Below are positions 10,519 through 20,875 of a DNA stretch of 64,000 bases, piece after piece (within the stretch, counting starts at the first letter, position 1; each line of letters begins with the position of its first letter). The stretch covers positions 146,672,060 through 146,736,059 of the forward strand of contig CM037586.1 of NCBI GenBank assembly GCA_021018995.1, in the 5' to 3' direction. Both the position numbers and the translations under genes were made by a program. The notes under the pieces are model-generated. The model was not told the DNA's origin, searched no databases, and saw nothing but the letters and a program-made list of their open reading frames with translations. This DNA comes from Chloranthus sessilifolius. Taxonomy: Eukaryota; Streptophyta; Magnoliopsida; Chloranthales; Chloranthaceae.

Positions 10519-10653
10519 AAATAATTTTATAGGCAGCTTATGTGGCACGATGTGATTGATAGTGTTACACATGAGTGGTGGCCGCATATATAGTGTGACC
10601 CAAGCACTGTAGCCAATCACATCGTACCACATAAATTGCCTGTAAAATTATTT
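10519..10653. mobile_element. Palindromic MITE in the 3' flank of the 10177 gene
   Basis: The 40-bp left arm at 10519-10558 (AAATAATTTTATAGGCAGC...) pairs with the inverted arm at 10614-10653 with few mismatches. About 55 bp separate them. The outer flanks pair weakly, so the true ends may lie 10-20 bp further out. It probably falls inside the 3' UTR of the upstream gene. Confidence 0.65.
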
Positions 10654-10799
10654 ATGAAAAATTATGCACTATTTATAGTTTTTCTTTTAAATCTCTATTA
10701 TTAACTTCTCTCTGATTTTGAAAGGTGCAAAAAGGGTTGAAACCCTTAGCACTAGGAGTTCCACTCAATTTGGAGTGGGGGCATTAATGGGTGGCCTCA

Positions 10800-11020
10800 A
10801 TTTTTTTAAAAGGACTGTGTTAAATGAATGACAAATTTTATACAAACAAAGTGTAGCCGGCTGATTTGGCATGGTGCAATCGGTTGAATGGGCGGTGGGG
10901 TGGTTCAACTGATAAAAGTTGGTAAGTTGGTGCAACCAGTCATGTCGCACCATATCAGCCGCTTGCCTGCATCAAATCTGTCCTATGTTTATCATTTTCC
11001 TTTAAAAAATCACTGTTTTA
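10800..11020. mobile_element. Second palindromic MITE
   Basis: GCCGGCTGATTTGGCATGG near 10857 pairs with the inverse of the arm near 10938-10965 (CATGTCGCACCATATCAGCCGC). The outer sequence (ACTGTGTTAAATGAATGACA / inverted ATGTTTATCATTTTCC) pairs weakly. The design is like the MITE at 10519-10653, with different sequence. No gene. Confidence 0.5.
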
Positions 11021-11297
11021 TCTGTGTTTTATAACCCATGTGAAGTGCACCAAAATGTTGGGAATTGAGAGCCGTGCTCCAATTAGCTGGTATTAGGTGT
11101 AAAGCCGTGGAGTAGTGTACGCCATCCATACAACTATTTTGGTAAAATACTATGGCACACTTATTCTTCATACTTCTTAGGACTCGGCCCTAACTCTTAA
11201 CCATAAGATTCGAGGCAATTTTGAATCAGTGATGACAGTTGCTTCTGCTGTTTAATGGCCATTTAATTTGAAGGCTCTTTAAGGCCCTTCTCAAGGG

Positions 11298-11691
11298 TAG
11301 GGGTTTCAACGGGACCAGCCCAACCAGGCTGCAATGGGCCAGATATGGGATAAGGTAGATAAGCCTGATATATAAATGAGTTGGCCAGCCCCGGCCCGAT
11401 TTGTAAGTCGGGCAGGTATAGAATAGTTTTAGAAGCCTGATTAAAAATTGATCCATTTAAGCTTGACATAAATCTGGCTCGAATCGATCGAATGAGATAT
11501 GTTACATAGAAATTGTCGAGCCCGCTATACACCGGGTACGAGGTAGGATAAGTACATTTGATTAATAAATGCTATGGCTCGACCCAGCCCGATTAGTAAT
11601 GGGGCCGGGTATAGGGTAGCTCCAAGAGGCCCGATTACAATCAGTCTCTTTAAGGTCCGGCCAAACTCTCCCCTGTCCATTGAGATCCCTA
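11298..11691. mobile_element. GGCC-rich hAT-like non-autonomous element
   Basis: The left end reads TAGGGGTTTCAACGGGACC; the reverse-complemented right end reads TAGGGATCTCAATGGACAG. This is an imperfect terminal repeat of about 19 bp of the TAGGGGT...CAA(T/C)GG type found on plant hAT MITEs. The flanks TCAAGGG (11291-11297) and TCAACGG (11692-11698) agree at 6 of 7 bases. The interior is full of GGCCCGAT and GCCCGG words. The open frames across it are incidental. Confidence 0.6.
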
Positions 11692-11699
11692 TCAACGGC

Positions 11700-12540
11700 A
11701 CATGTTTTGGATTGAATCGAGTCTAGAGGATAGCTACATGTATTATACATATATGTGTTTGATGAGCAGGTATGCCACGTGTATAAAACTGTGACACCTT
11801 CAATAGAAGTGACTAGGGGTCATGTGCCTAATGCCAACTTTGCTCCAATAGCCATCTAAGCGTCTTTTGTTTCTTTGTCCATTGGCCGTTGTAGCTGGTA
11901 AGTAATTTGTAAGCAGGCTCTTTTGACTGCACATTTATTGAACTAAATTAAAATCTAAATAAAGCGTCAACTGAATATTTTACGTCTCTAACCTAATCAG
12001 GGTTTTTGTATGTTAAAATTGTTGACTATCTTTACAAAAATTGATCTTTGGATCGTGGATCACCAATCACACGGTCAAATTTGATTCCATGTAACACATA
12101 CCCTTACAAGTGACCTGAGAACCCTTACTACTGGGACACCCTGATTACACTCAACTTTGGGAAGAATTGTGCAACATGGAATCTTTGATAGGTGATTCAT
12201 GATCTAAAGTTCAATTTTTGTGAAAAATTTGAAAAAAATGATTTTCATCGTTTGATTCAAAGCGATCAAGGATTTTAACATGTGAAGAAGTTAATAAAGT
12301 CTGCCATATTTTATAATTACATAATTGGTGATGCACTTGCTAGTGCATGTAATACGAATACGAGAACAGTTATATGAGCGTTTGTGTTGTCTTCCTCGGG
12401 CAACTTGGTTTCAAAAAATCAAAGAAAGAAATAGATTTCATAAAAAATTATCAGAGAGATTAATGGTGTGTTACTTGCTTTAATAAGATATAAGTCATTG
12501 CTTGGTGCAATAGTAAAATACTAAAACTATCAAGGGTGAA
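11700..12540. other. No gene seen; degenerate foldback traces
   Basis: AT-rich spacer. Around 12060-12290 there are decayed words of the foldback family A (GATCTAAAGTTCAA, GATTTTCATCGTTTGATTCAAAGCGATCAA). No frame with a recognisable product. Confidence 0.5.
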
Positions 12541-12544
12541 GATT

Positions 12545-12770
12545 AAGGTAACAAAATCGGACTCGGTATCGAATATCAGTCCTCCAAGGACCAATACGTA
12601 CAATACCTATACATATTGGCTTACATATATATATACCAACTACCTATATGTATTGGCTTATTTAATAAAAAAAAGAAACTATGTGTATCGGCCGAAACCA
12701 ATACTGAGTTAGGATACCAATATATATCGGTTTGCAAAGAAACTGATACGTATCGGTATTGGATGATTTT
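12545..12770. repeat. TATCGG/CGATAC-rich repeat, second copy
   Basis: Contains GACTCGGTATCG, GTATCGGCC, ATATCGGTT and ATACGTATCGGTATTGG. The ends GGTAACAAAATCGG and, inverted, GGTATAAAAAATCATCC are similar, suggesting a small TIR element related to 1590-2205. Confidence 0.35.
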
Positions 12771-12842
12771 TTATACCATGGTGAAGATATATATTTCAGT
12801 CCAAAGAGCAGCTAAAAGATCATAAAATGTTATATCTGCATG

Positions 12843-12868
12843 CCGTCCACCCGTCCACCCGTCCACCC
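12843..12868. repeat. 8-bp tandem repeat (CGTCCACC)3
   Basis: Three perfect and one partial copy of CGTCCACC. Microsatellite-like; no further meaning seen. Confidence 0.7.
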
Positions 12869-12869
12869 T

Positions 12870-13880
12870 TCCAACACAATGCACGTACTACATACAGGTG
12901 CAGTACCGGGTAATGGAGTTTTTAAACCTGAAATGCACTTGTTTTGCCTCGTCGTAAACATCCGTAACTAATCCAAAATCTTCCCCGTTGCAATTCATTT
13001 TGTGAAATGATGTTAGCATAAAATTATTGCCAGTCAAAAGACTCAAACTTTTTCATATTAGCGTAGGATTTATATTAAAGTTCTTAGATATGAGGGTACT
13101 TATCCACTAATTGGTATATGTTTTAACTAACAAATTTTACATGATGTTCAACTATTTTGATCAAGTGGAATTGCCAATTGCTATGCTCGACATGCCACCA
13201 CAAGTGGCCCAAAGTAGGCTCACTAGGGTGCCATCGATTCAAAAAAGTGACTAGAGCTAATCTCAATTTAAAATAGGAAAATATATGTATTTCTGAGTTG
13301 TATCACATCTTCTAAGAGTTCACTAATCTTTTAAGGATTTTAGAAAAAAATAAAAATAATAATTGAAGATTTATTTGTTTATTTATTATAACAAAATAAT
13401 TGAAGGTTCAATGACTGTTTTCTTTGATCTATTTATACATGGCCACCCGTATATCATGTGCCCGTGTTGTATTTGAACGTTAGATGGCCAAAACAGCGTC
13501 GTTGATAATAATGGAATTCCGTTATGCTTGCGAGGAGACATGTACCTTCTCTCCTATGGGCCCCCAAAAAATTGAACTTATTCGAGGATTTGAAAGTTCA
13601 AAGACTTGAAATAGGGATGCAACGTGTGATCCACTACCGCCCTGGACGAAGGCTATAGAGGCGGTTGCAGTGGGCCCCCGAAATTTAGGTACGTCAAATT
13701 TGGAATAGCAATTTTTTAAAGTAATTTTTTCATTTGACAATATTTTTAGAGGGACCCCATGCCCAGTTGATATGGGTCCCTCACAATACAAATTAAGGTT
13801 GGGCCGGTGGCCTTAACGGAATTGGGTGGACTCACTTAAGCTTTAAGTCTTTAAACGAAAAAAATAAACACTCACCCCTA
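12870..13880. other. No gene seen
   Basis: Mixed AT-rich spacer. The minus-strand frame around 13522-13791 matches nothing I know and includes GGGCCCCC motifs typical of decayed repeats. Confidence 0.5.
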
Positions 13881-14030
13881 GGGTTGTGCATTTTTTGGAC
13901 CGAACCGACCAAACTGACCGAACCGAACAGCCGGGTTTGGTCCGATTTGGGTTTGGTTTGGAAAAAGAAAAATCGAAAAGTTTGCTTTGGTTTCGATTCT
14001 AAGCCAAAACGGAACGAATGTAGTTTGGTT
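13881..14030. repeat. CCGAACC/GGTTTGG repeat tract
   Basis: A segment opening AGGGTTGTGCA, a start seen on dispersed plant repeats, runs into ACCGAACCGACC and GGGTTTGGTTTGG words. It is related in composition to 507-736 and 16030-16330. Confidence 0.5.
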
Positions 14031-14031
14031 T

Positions 14032-14032
<1 letters not shown>

Positions 14033-14077
<45 letters not shown>
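14033..14077. repeat. (CT)22 microsatellite
   Basis: 45 bp of perfect CT dinucleotide repeat. Arg/Glu and Ser/Leu repeat frames across it are artefacts. Confidence 0.95.
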
Positions 14078-14079
<2 letters not shown>

Positions 14080-14471
14080 CTCCACACCACCACCGCGGCC
14101 CCACTCACCATCAGCTGGCCCCAACACTGACATCCCTGGGCCCCACCCTGGCATCCTCTTCGACTCTTTCATCGGCCAATCCTAAATTAAGGTTTTTATG
14201 ATTTTGAGATTTTTTTTTTCTTTTTCTCTCTTAGTTTCTTTGATTTTATTTCTTTCTCTCTCTTAAATATTGATGATTCAAAATATATTTAATTAAATAT
14301 TAATTTAATTTTTATCTTAGTTAGTAATTAAGATTTTTTAAGTTAAGGGGGTGTGCCAGTAGAAGGCCCCTTATATACATGACGATTTGAAACCCAAACT
14401 GCATATTTGCATTTTGCATTACAGAGAGAGTTTGGTACTTATTTAATTCATAAATAATTAAAAAGGCTAAT

Positions 14472-14820
14472 GCTACTACCACACAACTTCATATCACAGC
14501 CAGCCCACTTTAACGAAGGAAAAAATCGTTGATTGCTTCAAATCTGACGATGGAGATCGATTTTCATCCACCACACAGTAGATCTTGAGATCATGGACCT
14601 ACTATCAAACCGTCAAATTTTGATTCTACATTGTACACATTAAGTGAATGTGAACTGCATTTAACGGTAAGTGGTTCACGTTCACTTTTTGGAATGTTTG
14701 ACATCTAACTGCTTTGTGAAAAGTTGGGGTGTAAAACAATCTTCATCGGCTAATTTAAAAAAATCAATAGATTTTTCCTCTGTTTAAGTGAGGTGGCTAT
14801 AACACATTTGTGGGAGTAAC
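14472..14820. mobile_element. Foldback element, family A copy
   Basis: A large imperfect palindrome: ACCACACAACTTCATATCAC at the left pairs with the inverse of ...AACACATTTGTGGGAGTA at the right. The inner words GATGGAGATCG and inverted GATGAAGATTG correspond. It shares the family core with 5793-6245 and 14861-15258. Confidence 0.55.
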
Positions 14821-14860
14821 ACAAGCCCTAAAACTTGCCTGCTACAAATCCCTACCAATT

Positions 14861-15258
14861 TAATAAAGGATACCTTTAAATACACCTACCGAATCTTAAA
14901 ATGTGCCCACGCTATTGATTGTTTTAAATCCTGCAATGGAGATCGTATTTCACTCCAATCTTCAACACAAGGAATCTTCAGACAATGAACTTATCACTAG
15001 ATGGGTAACTTTTTATTCCACAAGCCATAGATGTAAAAAATGTGGCCCTAAAGTCATATTTGAGTGTGATGTGTGCTTAGGATTTGATATGTGAGATAAA
15101 AAACTAATTGTCTGATGACACATTTATGGCCTCAAGATCCCTTGTGTGGACGATTGGAGTGAAACACGATCTCCATCGTATGATTTAAAGCAATCAATGA
15201 TTTTTGGGATGGGCGTATTTCAAGATTCGGTGGGCGTATTTAAAGGTACCCTTTAATA
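14861..15258. mobile_element. Foldback element, family A copy
   Basis: The left end is TAATAAAGGATACCTTTAAA; the reverse-complemented right end is TATTAAAGGGTACCTTTAAA. Further in, CACCTACCGAATCTT pairs with CGCCCACCGAATCTT. The arms continue through GATGGAGATCGT...TTTCACTCCAATC. Length about 398 bp. A clean target duplication is not evident. The 14903-15094 open frame is incidental. Confidence 0.65.
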
Positions 15259-15520
15259 GATAACCCTCATTAATCATTGACGACATTAAATCGAATGACG
15301 AAGATAGTTTTAGGGGCATATCATCGAGCAGTCAGGTGACACACATGCCAAAAAAAAGTGGCCCAAAGATACTGTGACCCACATAGGGCAATGGTCTGGT
15401 CCAACTAGTTCATAGAAGAGAATCTTGACTTAAGTCATGATTCTCTTTCATCCAATGGTTGGAAATCTGGTTGAACACGAAATTAAGTTCAACCAGTAGA
15501 TCAAAATTGATAAGTCATTT

Positions 15521-15735
15521 AAATGAATTATTTTAGGTAATTGTATAATATAAATAGTATTTTTACATTTATGTTTATATTTTTCTAAAACATAAGACCT
15601 TTTTTTTTTCTTTTCGAATGTGGATGATAAATGAATTATTTTAGGTAATTGTATAATATAAATAGTATTTTTATATTTATGTTTATATTTTTCTAAAATA
15701 TAAGACCTTATGTTTTTTTCTTTTTGAGTGTAGAT
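15521..15735. repeat. 108-bp tandem duplication
   Basis: Copy 1 (15521-15628) and copy 2 (15629 to about 15735) both begin AAATGAATTATTTTAGGTAA and are almost identical. They differ by a few bases and the length of the T run, so the duplication is recent. AT-rich and non-coding. Confidence 0.9.
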
Positions 15736-16029
15736 GAACAAGTTTGGATATGCCAAAAAGTTATCGTTTGGGTTACTCGATCCATCGGGTACATTCTACT
15801 ATTTAACCTTACTCTTTTTGTATTACATTTTCTTTTAATATATACCTTCAGTATATTGTTAGCAGCATTTTAAAACTATACGTAGTTGAATGAAATATAG
15901 AGATATATCTAATGTAATTATTAGGAATACGAGTATTGTTTTATTTGTCAAAAAATAGTTGTTGCGGAATTTTTTTTTCAAAGTAATATCAAAGAGGGGC
16001 CCCATTTTAGGAACTCGCCTTGGGCCCCT

Positions 16030-16330
16030 AAAACCTCAGGGCCAGCCCTGGTTTGATCCAAAACTCGAAACTGAACCAAAAATGAAGGAAACCAAACCGG
16101 TCCCAACACTTATTAGGACCGATCTGACCCGAGCCGATTTTGGTTTGGTTTACTTTAGGACCGATCTGAGCCGGGCCGAAAAGTTTTTTATTTAAAAAAA
16201 AAAAAACTAAAACCAAACCAAAAAAATCAAAATATTTGGGTTTTGCTTTCAAAAAAATAAAATAAAATCGAACCAAACCGAAAGCTGATATTTTCATTTT
16301 CAGCTCAATAAACCGAATCTGCATCCGTAA
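16030..16330. repeat. AAACCAAACC / GGTTTGGTTT repeat tract
   Basis: AAACCGGTCCC, CCGATCTGACCCGAGCCG and AACCAAACCAAA words occur with an A-run. It is compositionally related to 13881-14030 in the opposite sense. Reading frames across it are low-complexity artefacts. Confidence 0.5.
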
Positions 16331-16755
16331 CTCGAAACTATATAATACTCTGATATGGCTGGTTGTACATATTTGTTTCAATGGATTCTTTTTTGGTCGA
16401 GATGTGCTAGTGCACTACAAATTGTGCCACTTAGATTGATCAAAGATGTGGGTAGTGTGACTCAAACATGGTTGTCATGATCCATCTTTGTAGCTTCAGT
16501 CAATAGGTTCGGGTCCATCTACATAAGGATTAACTAGAGCAGAAACCCTCACTGCCCCACTTTTTGGTCCATGCAGTGGACATTTTTGTCTAATGTAACT
16601 TGGTCCGGTGGCAAAACATCATAAGAAGATCACCCCTCCAAAAACAACATACTTATTAAAGAGCTTAAAGAAGTTTGACATAGACCATTGTTCATATCTA
16701 ACCTCGGATTTTTATTGAAGTGTTCGATTCAATGGCAGTATCAAAATAAAAATAA

Positions 16756-16973
16756 GGCACTTTAGAAAACAACGCCTCAAAAATAAAATTTTTAGCAAAA
16801 AAGACCCGTCCTCAAATGTTTTGGAAAAACGATGCTTTTACGAATTTTGTAACTTCAGAAAATCGTAAAAGCACAAATTTAAAATCCATGAAAACACCGT
16901 TTTTCTAAAACGTTTGAGGTCGGATCTTTTTTGCTAAAAAATTTATTTTTAGGCTTGTTTCTCTAATTATCCC
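16756..16973. mobile_element. 218-bp MITE with perfect 10-bp target duplication
   Basis: ATAAAAATAA is repeated exactly at 16746-16755 and 16974-16983. The ends GGCACTTTAGAAAACAACGCC and, inverted, GGGATAATTAGAGAAACAAGC pair imperfectly. Inner arms such as TTTTTAGCAAAAAAGA pair well. A 9-10-bp duplication points to a Mutator-like MITE. The AT-rich duplication sequence slightly weakens the case. Confidence 0.75.
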
Positions 16974-17084
16974 ATAAAAATAAATGGTAGGGGTCATATT
17001 TTTGGACCGCACAAAGGTTATAGAATATTTTTCTGCTTAGACAACTGAGGTTGGTAAAAACTATGTCATGTGGCATCATATGGA

Positions 17085-17215
17085 TTACAAGTCCAGCCTG
17101 CTAGGCCACACCCAGCTTAAGGTTAGACTTGGGCTTAACATGAAGCCCATGGTACAACAATTTAGGCCCAACATCTAACCGAGCTGGACTGGACCTCTCA
17201 AGCCCGTGGGGCCCT
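17085..17215. repeat. GGCC/GGGCTT-rich repeat relic
   Basis: GTCCAGCCTGCTAGGCC at the left and CCGAGCTGGACTGGACC at the right form weak inverted ends around GGGCTTAAC words. It belongs with the GGCC-rich repeats at 1084-1478 and 11298-11691. Confidence 0.35.
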
Positions 17216-17219
17216 TATG

Positions 17220-18069
17220 TATGTGTACAGGGGTAAAGCCACACTTCAACTACCAAGTTGAATAACCTATTTAATTAACCATTTTTTCTGTAATTAATTA
17301 TGTTTAGACGCACTCTTTCTCCTTGAAGCGTTGGCACCATTAAATGTTTAAGTTATGCAAGGATTGGACAGAAGTTGATGTGCAACAATAAAAAATTTGG
17401 TGAAATTATAATTTTTTATGGTGCTAACTAATTATTAGTAAGTAGTAACTATGGGCACGTTTGAATTCCCCGTACTACATAACAAGTTTTGCAGTTGTTA
17501 ACAAGTAAGGCTGGTAAAGGGCTTAACACATTACTGGTCAACTTATGGACTTTAGAATATGTGTTTGAAGAGCTCCTTTTAAACGTGTATCACGCTGAAA
17601 CGAGTTAGAAGTGGTCACTCGTTCACCATCCAAATTGTAGGCTGCAATCGGGACGTGCTCGATTGTTCATTTCATCTATAATTTTGATGGCTTGCAATCC
17701 AAACGTAGTAAAATGTTTGGAGCAGTTGTTTTTCACGGTGTACATAAGTGATCGGGTCTTCTTGGCCCTGTTTGGTTCACACCCCATGTGGTTCGCACAA
17801 AAATGTTCCTAAAATTTTCATTATATATGTACTAGTTATTTCCGAGCTAAATGCATGATGCACTTACGACTGTCATTTATGTAACTATCACTATTAAGAA
17901 TTAATCCACATGGCGTGAAGCGATAGAGAAGAGTTAGTTTTTTTTTTCATGTGATCACATACCTTAATCGGCTACATAGACAAAAATAAAGAGAAAATAA
18001 ACATATAAAACTAGCACCAACACAAGAACCCAACAAAAAAAGTGTCACACAACAACGTCTCCCAAGCTT
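17220..18069. other. No gene seen
   Basis: AT-rich spacer without long frames. MITE-like words (GGGCACGTTTGAATTCC near 17453, GGCCCTGTTTGGTTCAC near 17765) are present but in the same orientation, so no element could be bounded. Confidence 0.5.
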
Positions 18070-18507
18070 ATGGTCACTCGGACTCACTTGGAACATCAAT
18101 GTCCTCCGTGTGACCCTCCTTCACAACCAAGGAAGAGGATGTCCCATCTCTTTTTGGTTGTTTGGAGTCGAAGAGAGAATTCATTTTCCTTTCCTTTCTT
18201 TCTATGTAAATTAGCAGATTGCCTTTTATCAGTGACTTCGGCTCTTTCAGCCACAGTTGGCGCTTGCACTATTTATGCTTTGGTACTCGTGGTAATGAAA
18301 CTCCTTCTTCAGATGAAAGGTCTATTACTAGACTTTCGGCTGCCTCGTTCGCTATCGGTTCGCCATAATCTTATGCCCGATTGGCACCCATTTGGGCGGC
18401 TGTGGCTGTGGCTGTGGCTGTGGGGCTCAAAGGGGATGATGCGATTGTTCGGGTATGTGGAATATGCGTGGTCCTTTTTGGATTGGAAGAGCTTCCGGCA
18501 TCGCTAA
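18070..18507 (+). other. Unrecognised frame, possible decayed host coding DNA
   Basis: A 145-codon open frame whose product I do not recognise. It crosses (GGCTGT)n at about 18398-18424. Another plus frame over 18230-18508 reads more protein-like: a Ser-rich part, then a hydrophobic run ending in GICVVLFGLEELPASLI and a stop, but it holds one internal stop. This may be a decayed exon of a small membrane protein, or chance. Confidence 0.15.
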
Positions 18508-18775
18508 TCTAAGACATACCTCTTGAAAGAACCAGTACATTAAAGCTTCTAAAAAATTAGTTGAACTGACCTTGAATTTGATATTAAACAATAATATGCC
18601 TACTAAAATTCATATCTGAAAATGCACAAACAACCAATATCATAATTTTCTCAAAAAAAAAAAAAAGTCAATATCAGTAAGAGCATTGTAGCTGACCAAA
18701 ATGTCCTCATTTCATAAATAAAAAAATACTGTGATAGACCATAATAGCCAAAAATTCAAGTTAAACTCTAAGCTG

Positions 18776-19259
18776 ACCAAAAGGTGCTCTTCCACACAAG
18801 CTCCACATTGCCAAAGCTCCTAAACTCTAAGCTGTAAAAACTGGCTAATGAGTTTGTGGAAGGGGGTTGAAGGGCTTGTGGGAAATGGAGTGACTGCGCA
18901 GGAAGTAGGGTATCTGTATGGGAGTGGAAGCTCTCCCAAACTACTTTTCACAGACTCTAACACCACCTCCAACTCTCCAAATAGTCTGTTGGCCACCTTC
19001 TTTTTTCTTATTATTATACCAAAAGGTGCTCTTCCACACAAGCTCCACATTGCCAAAGCTCCTAAACTCTAAGCTGTAAAAACTGGCTAATGAGTTTGTG
19101 GAAGGGGGTTGAAGGGGCTTGTGGGAAATGGAGTATCAAGAGAAGTAGGGTATCTGTATGGGAGTGGAAGCTCTCCCAAACTACTTTTCAGAGACTCTAA
19201 CACCACCTCCAACTCTCCAAATAGTCTGTTGGCCACCTTCTTTTTTCTTATTATTATAC
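18776..19259. repeat. 240-bp tandem duplication
   Basis: Copy 1 (18776-19017) and copy 2 (19018 to about 19259) both start ACCAAAAGGTGCTCTTCC and stay nearly identical to TTCTTATTATTATACC. The repeat contains the downstream part of the lectin-domain relic, so part of that pseudogene is present twice. Few differences imply a recent duplication. Confidence 0.9.
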
Positions 19260-19461
19260 CAAATTCCAACAACAAGGCCTTCTTCATCTTTTTGGTCATC
19301 ACCCAAAAACCGAAATGCAGAAACCACATTTTCAGAAACCCAAAGCCTTGTCTCATGACCAGAAATTTCATATCCCAATGGAACTGAGACCATTGTAAAA
19401 ACCTGACAAAACCCACTAACAAAATGAATTTGTATTGATTTATTTCAATCCTAGTCCTCAA
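18776..19461 (-). pseudogene. G-type lectin S-receptor-like kinase, lectin-domain fragment
   Basis: On the minus strand from about 19393, a frame opens with MVSVPLGYEISG and continues through TRLWVSENVVSAFRFLG, GLVVGIWYN and TIWRVGGGVRVSE before a stop near 19181. This matches the start of the bulb-lectin domain of plant G-type lectin receptor kinases, closest in my memory to the SD3-1-like group (VPLGFEI..., WVSENGxFAFGF, VVGIRYN, VWTVGGGLRVSEN). The frame just upstream is hydrophobic, as a signal peptide would be. Only the first 75 or so residues are present; the rest of the lectin, the transmembrane and the kinase domain are absent. The VVGIWYN-to-RVSE part recurs in the upstream tandem copy (about 18940-19020). 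It is a truncated, duplicated relic. Confidence 0.6.
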
Positions 19462-19744
19462 ATGAGTTTGTACTGATTCTTGAGTAATGGTGAAGGGACA
19501 CAGTTGTTATATAATAGAACCTGATATTTAGAACCCTTTTAATCAACCCTTTCAGTCAGATAGAAGAGGGTGAGGGCGATTGAGGGACATCAAATTATCT
19601 CAGTGGCATAAATCTTATTGGCAAAGCACTCTTAAGGTAAGAATATAATAGGAAATGAATAAGATAAATTGTATGAGTGCTATTTTTTTTGTAGTACTGG
19701 AGATAACATTACATGAAAAAGCCTAAAAAATCATTGCCTTAAAT

Positions 19745-20110
19745 AGGGATTTTTTCAAAAAATCACTGTTTTTAACAGTGATTTTGTTCAAAAAAAATAT
19801 TGCCCTAAACAGTTGTAAAAAAAACAGTGATTTTTTTTTACCACTATACAAGACAGTGGTTTATAAACTTCAACAACGATTGCTCTTAACAGTCATAGAA
19901 AAAATCACTGCTTTTGACAGTGATTTTTTTATGCAAATTTTTTTAAAAAAAATTTACGTCGACGATTTTTTATACAATTTTTTTTAAAATAAAATTTTTT
20001 GATACTTTTTTTTTAATACAATTTTTTAATGCTTTTTTTAATGCAATTTTTTAATGCTATTTTTAATGCAATTTTTTTAATACTTTTTTTTAATGCTTTT
20101 TTTTGGGAAA
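19745..20110. repeat. Palindromic AACAGTGATTTTT words and TTTTTAATGC tract
   Basis: AATCACTG and CAGTGATT recur in both senses at 19760-19930, forming several hairpins such as AATCACTGTTTTTAACAGTGATT. They are followed by a low-complexity TTTTTAATGCAA tract. This looks like the subterminal repeat zone of a DNA transposon (CACTA-type is possible), but no ends could be fixed. Confidence 0.35.
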
Positions 20111-20875
20111 GAGGAAACCCTACTTGATTTGTACCATCTGAAAAAGGCATCTGAATTTGAGGAGTCTATGAAGTATAAGAAACTAACTAATGCACAACGA
20201 TCTGAGCTCAACCCACATCCCAGAGAAAATAGAGCAAACTTACATACTAGTCAATAATATATAAAATAAAAAAAGAAAATGTGAAAATGTGAAAAAGTAA
20301 AAGCACAATTTCTACACCATTTAATGAAAGTTTATTCACTGTTGATAGTTACATGAAACAAAAGAACCTTCTTTTTCCATATTTAATTAATTTTGCCAGC
20401 CATCAATGTCGATGCCAACCTATTTTGACCAACTCATTTCCTAAAATAGTAAATTAGCACATCAGCTCCAGCTCTTCAGCTCCTGATGATTTGAAGCTGT
20501 TGGCCATGACCCTGTGGCTCATACTCCTCAGCCTCCCATTTGTGAGTGCCTAAATTCATACAGTAAAAAAAATTATCTTAGAAAAAGGACTCACCCACAA
20601 ATACCAATACAAAAAGAGAGAAATTAAAAAATAAATAAACCAGTAAGCTTCAATCATCATTTCAGATAATAAAATTATTGATGGTAATGCCAAAAACATA
20701 ATAAAAAAACATGCAGAAGAAATGGAGTTTATCTCTTATAAATGGTAGATTGGTCTTTTTGAAGAAGAATAAGAATCATAAAACATTAATCTAAACCCAA
20801 TAAGTGAATAAATCAGAACTAACTCCTGCTTGGACATCAAATCACAAACACGATAAAGAGCTATAAGAAACAAAC
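20111..20875. other. No gene confirmed
   Basis: AT-rich DNA. A minus-strand stretch near 20460-20560 has coding-like composition and an AG acceptor-like start, but I cannot match it to the next PRP8 exon. Confidence 0.4.

Noticed and set aside
13832-14201. Frames with Arg-Glu or Ser-Leu runs
   Set aside because: Artefacts of the (CT)22 microsatellite.
17453-17785. MITE bounded by GGGCACGTTTGAATTCC and GGCCCTGTTTGGTTCAC
   Set aside because: The two motifs are in the same orientation and not inverted, with no flanking duplication.
19670-19705. CACTA transposon terminus (TTTTTTTTGTAGTACTGG)
   Set aside because: The orientation points away from the AACAGTG subterminal-like repeats, and no partner end or 3-bp duplication was found.
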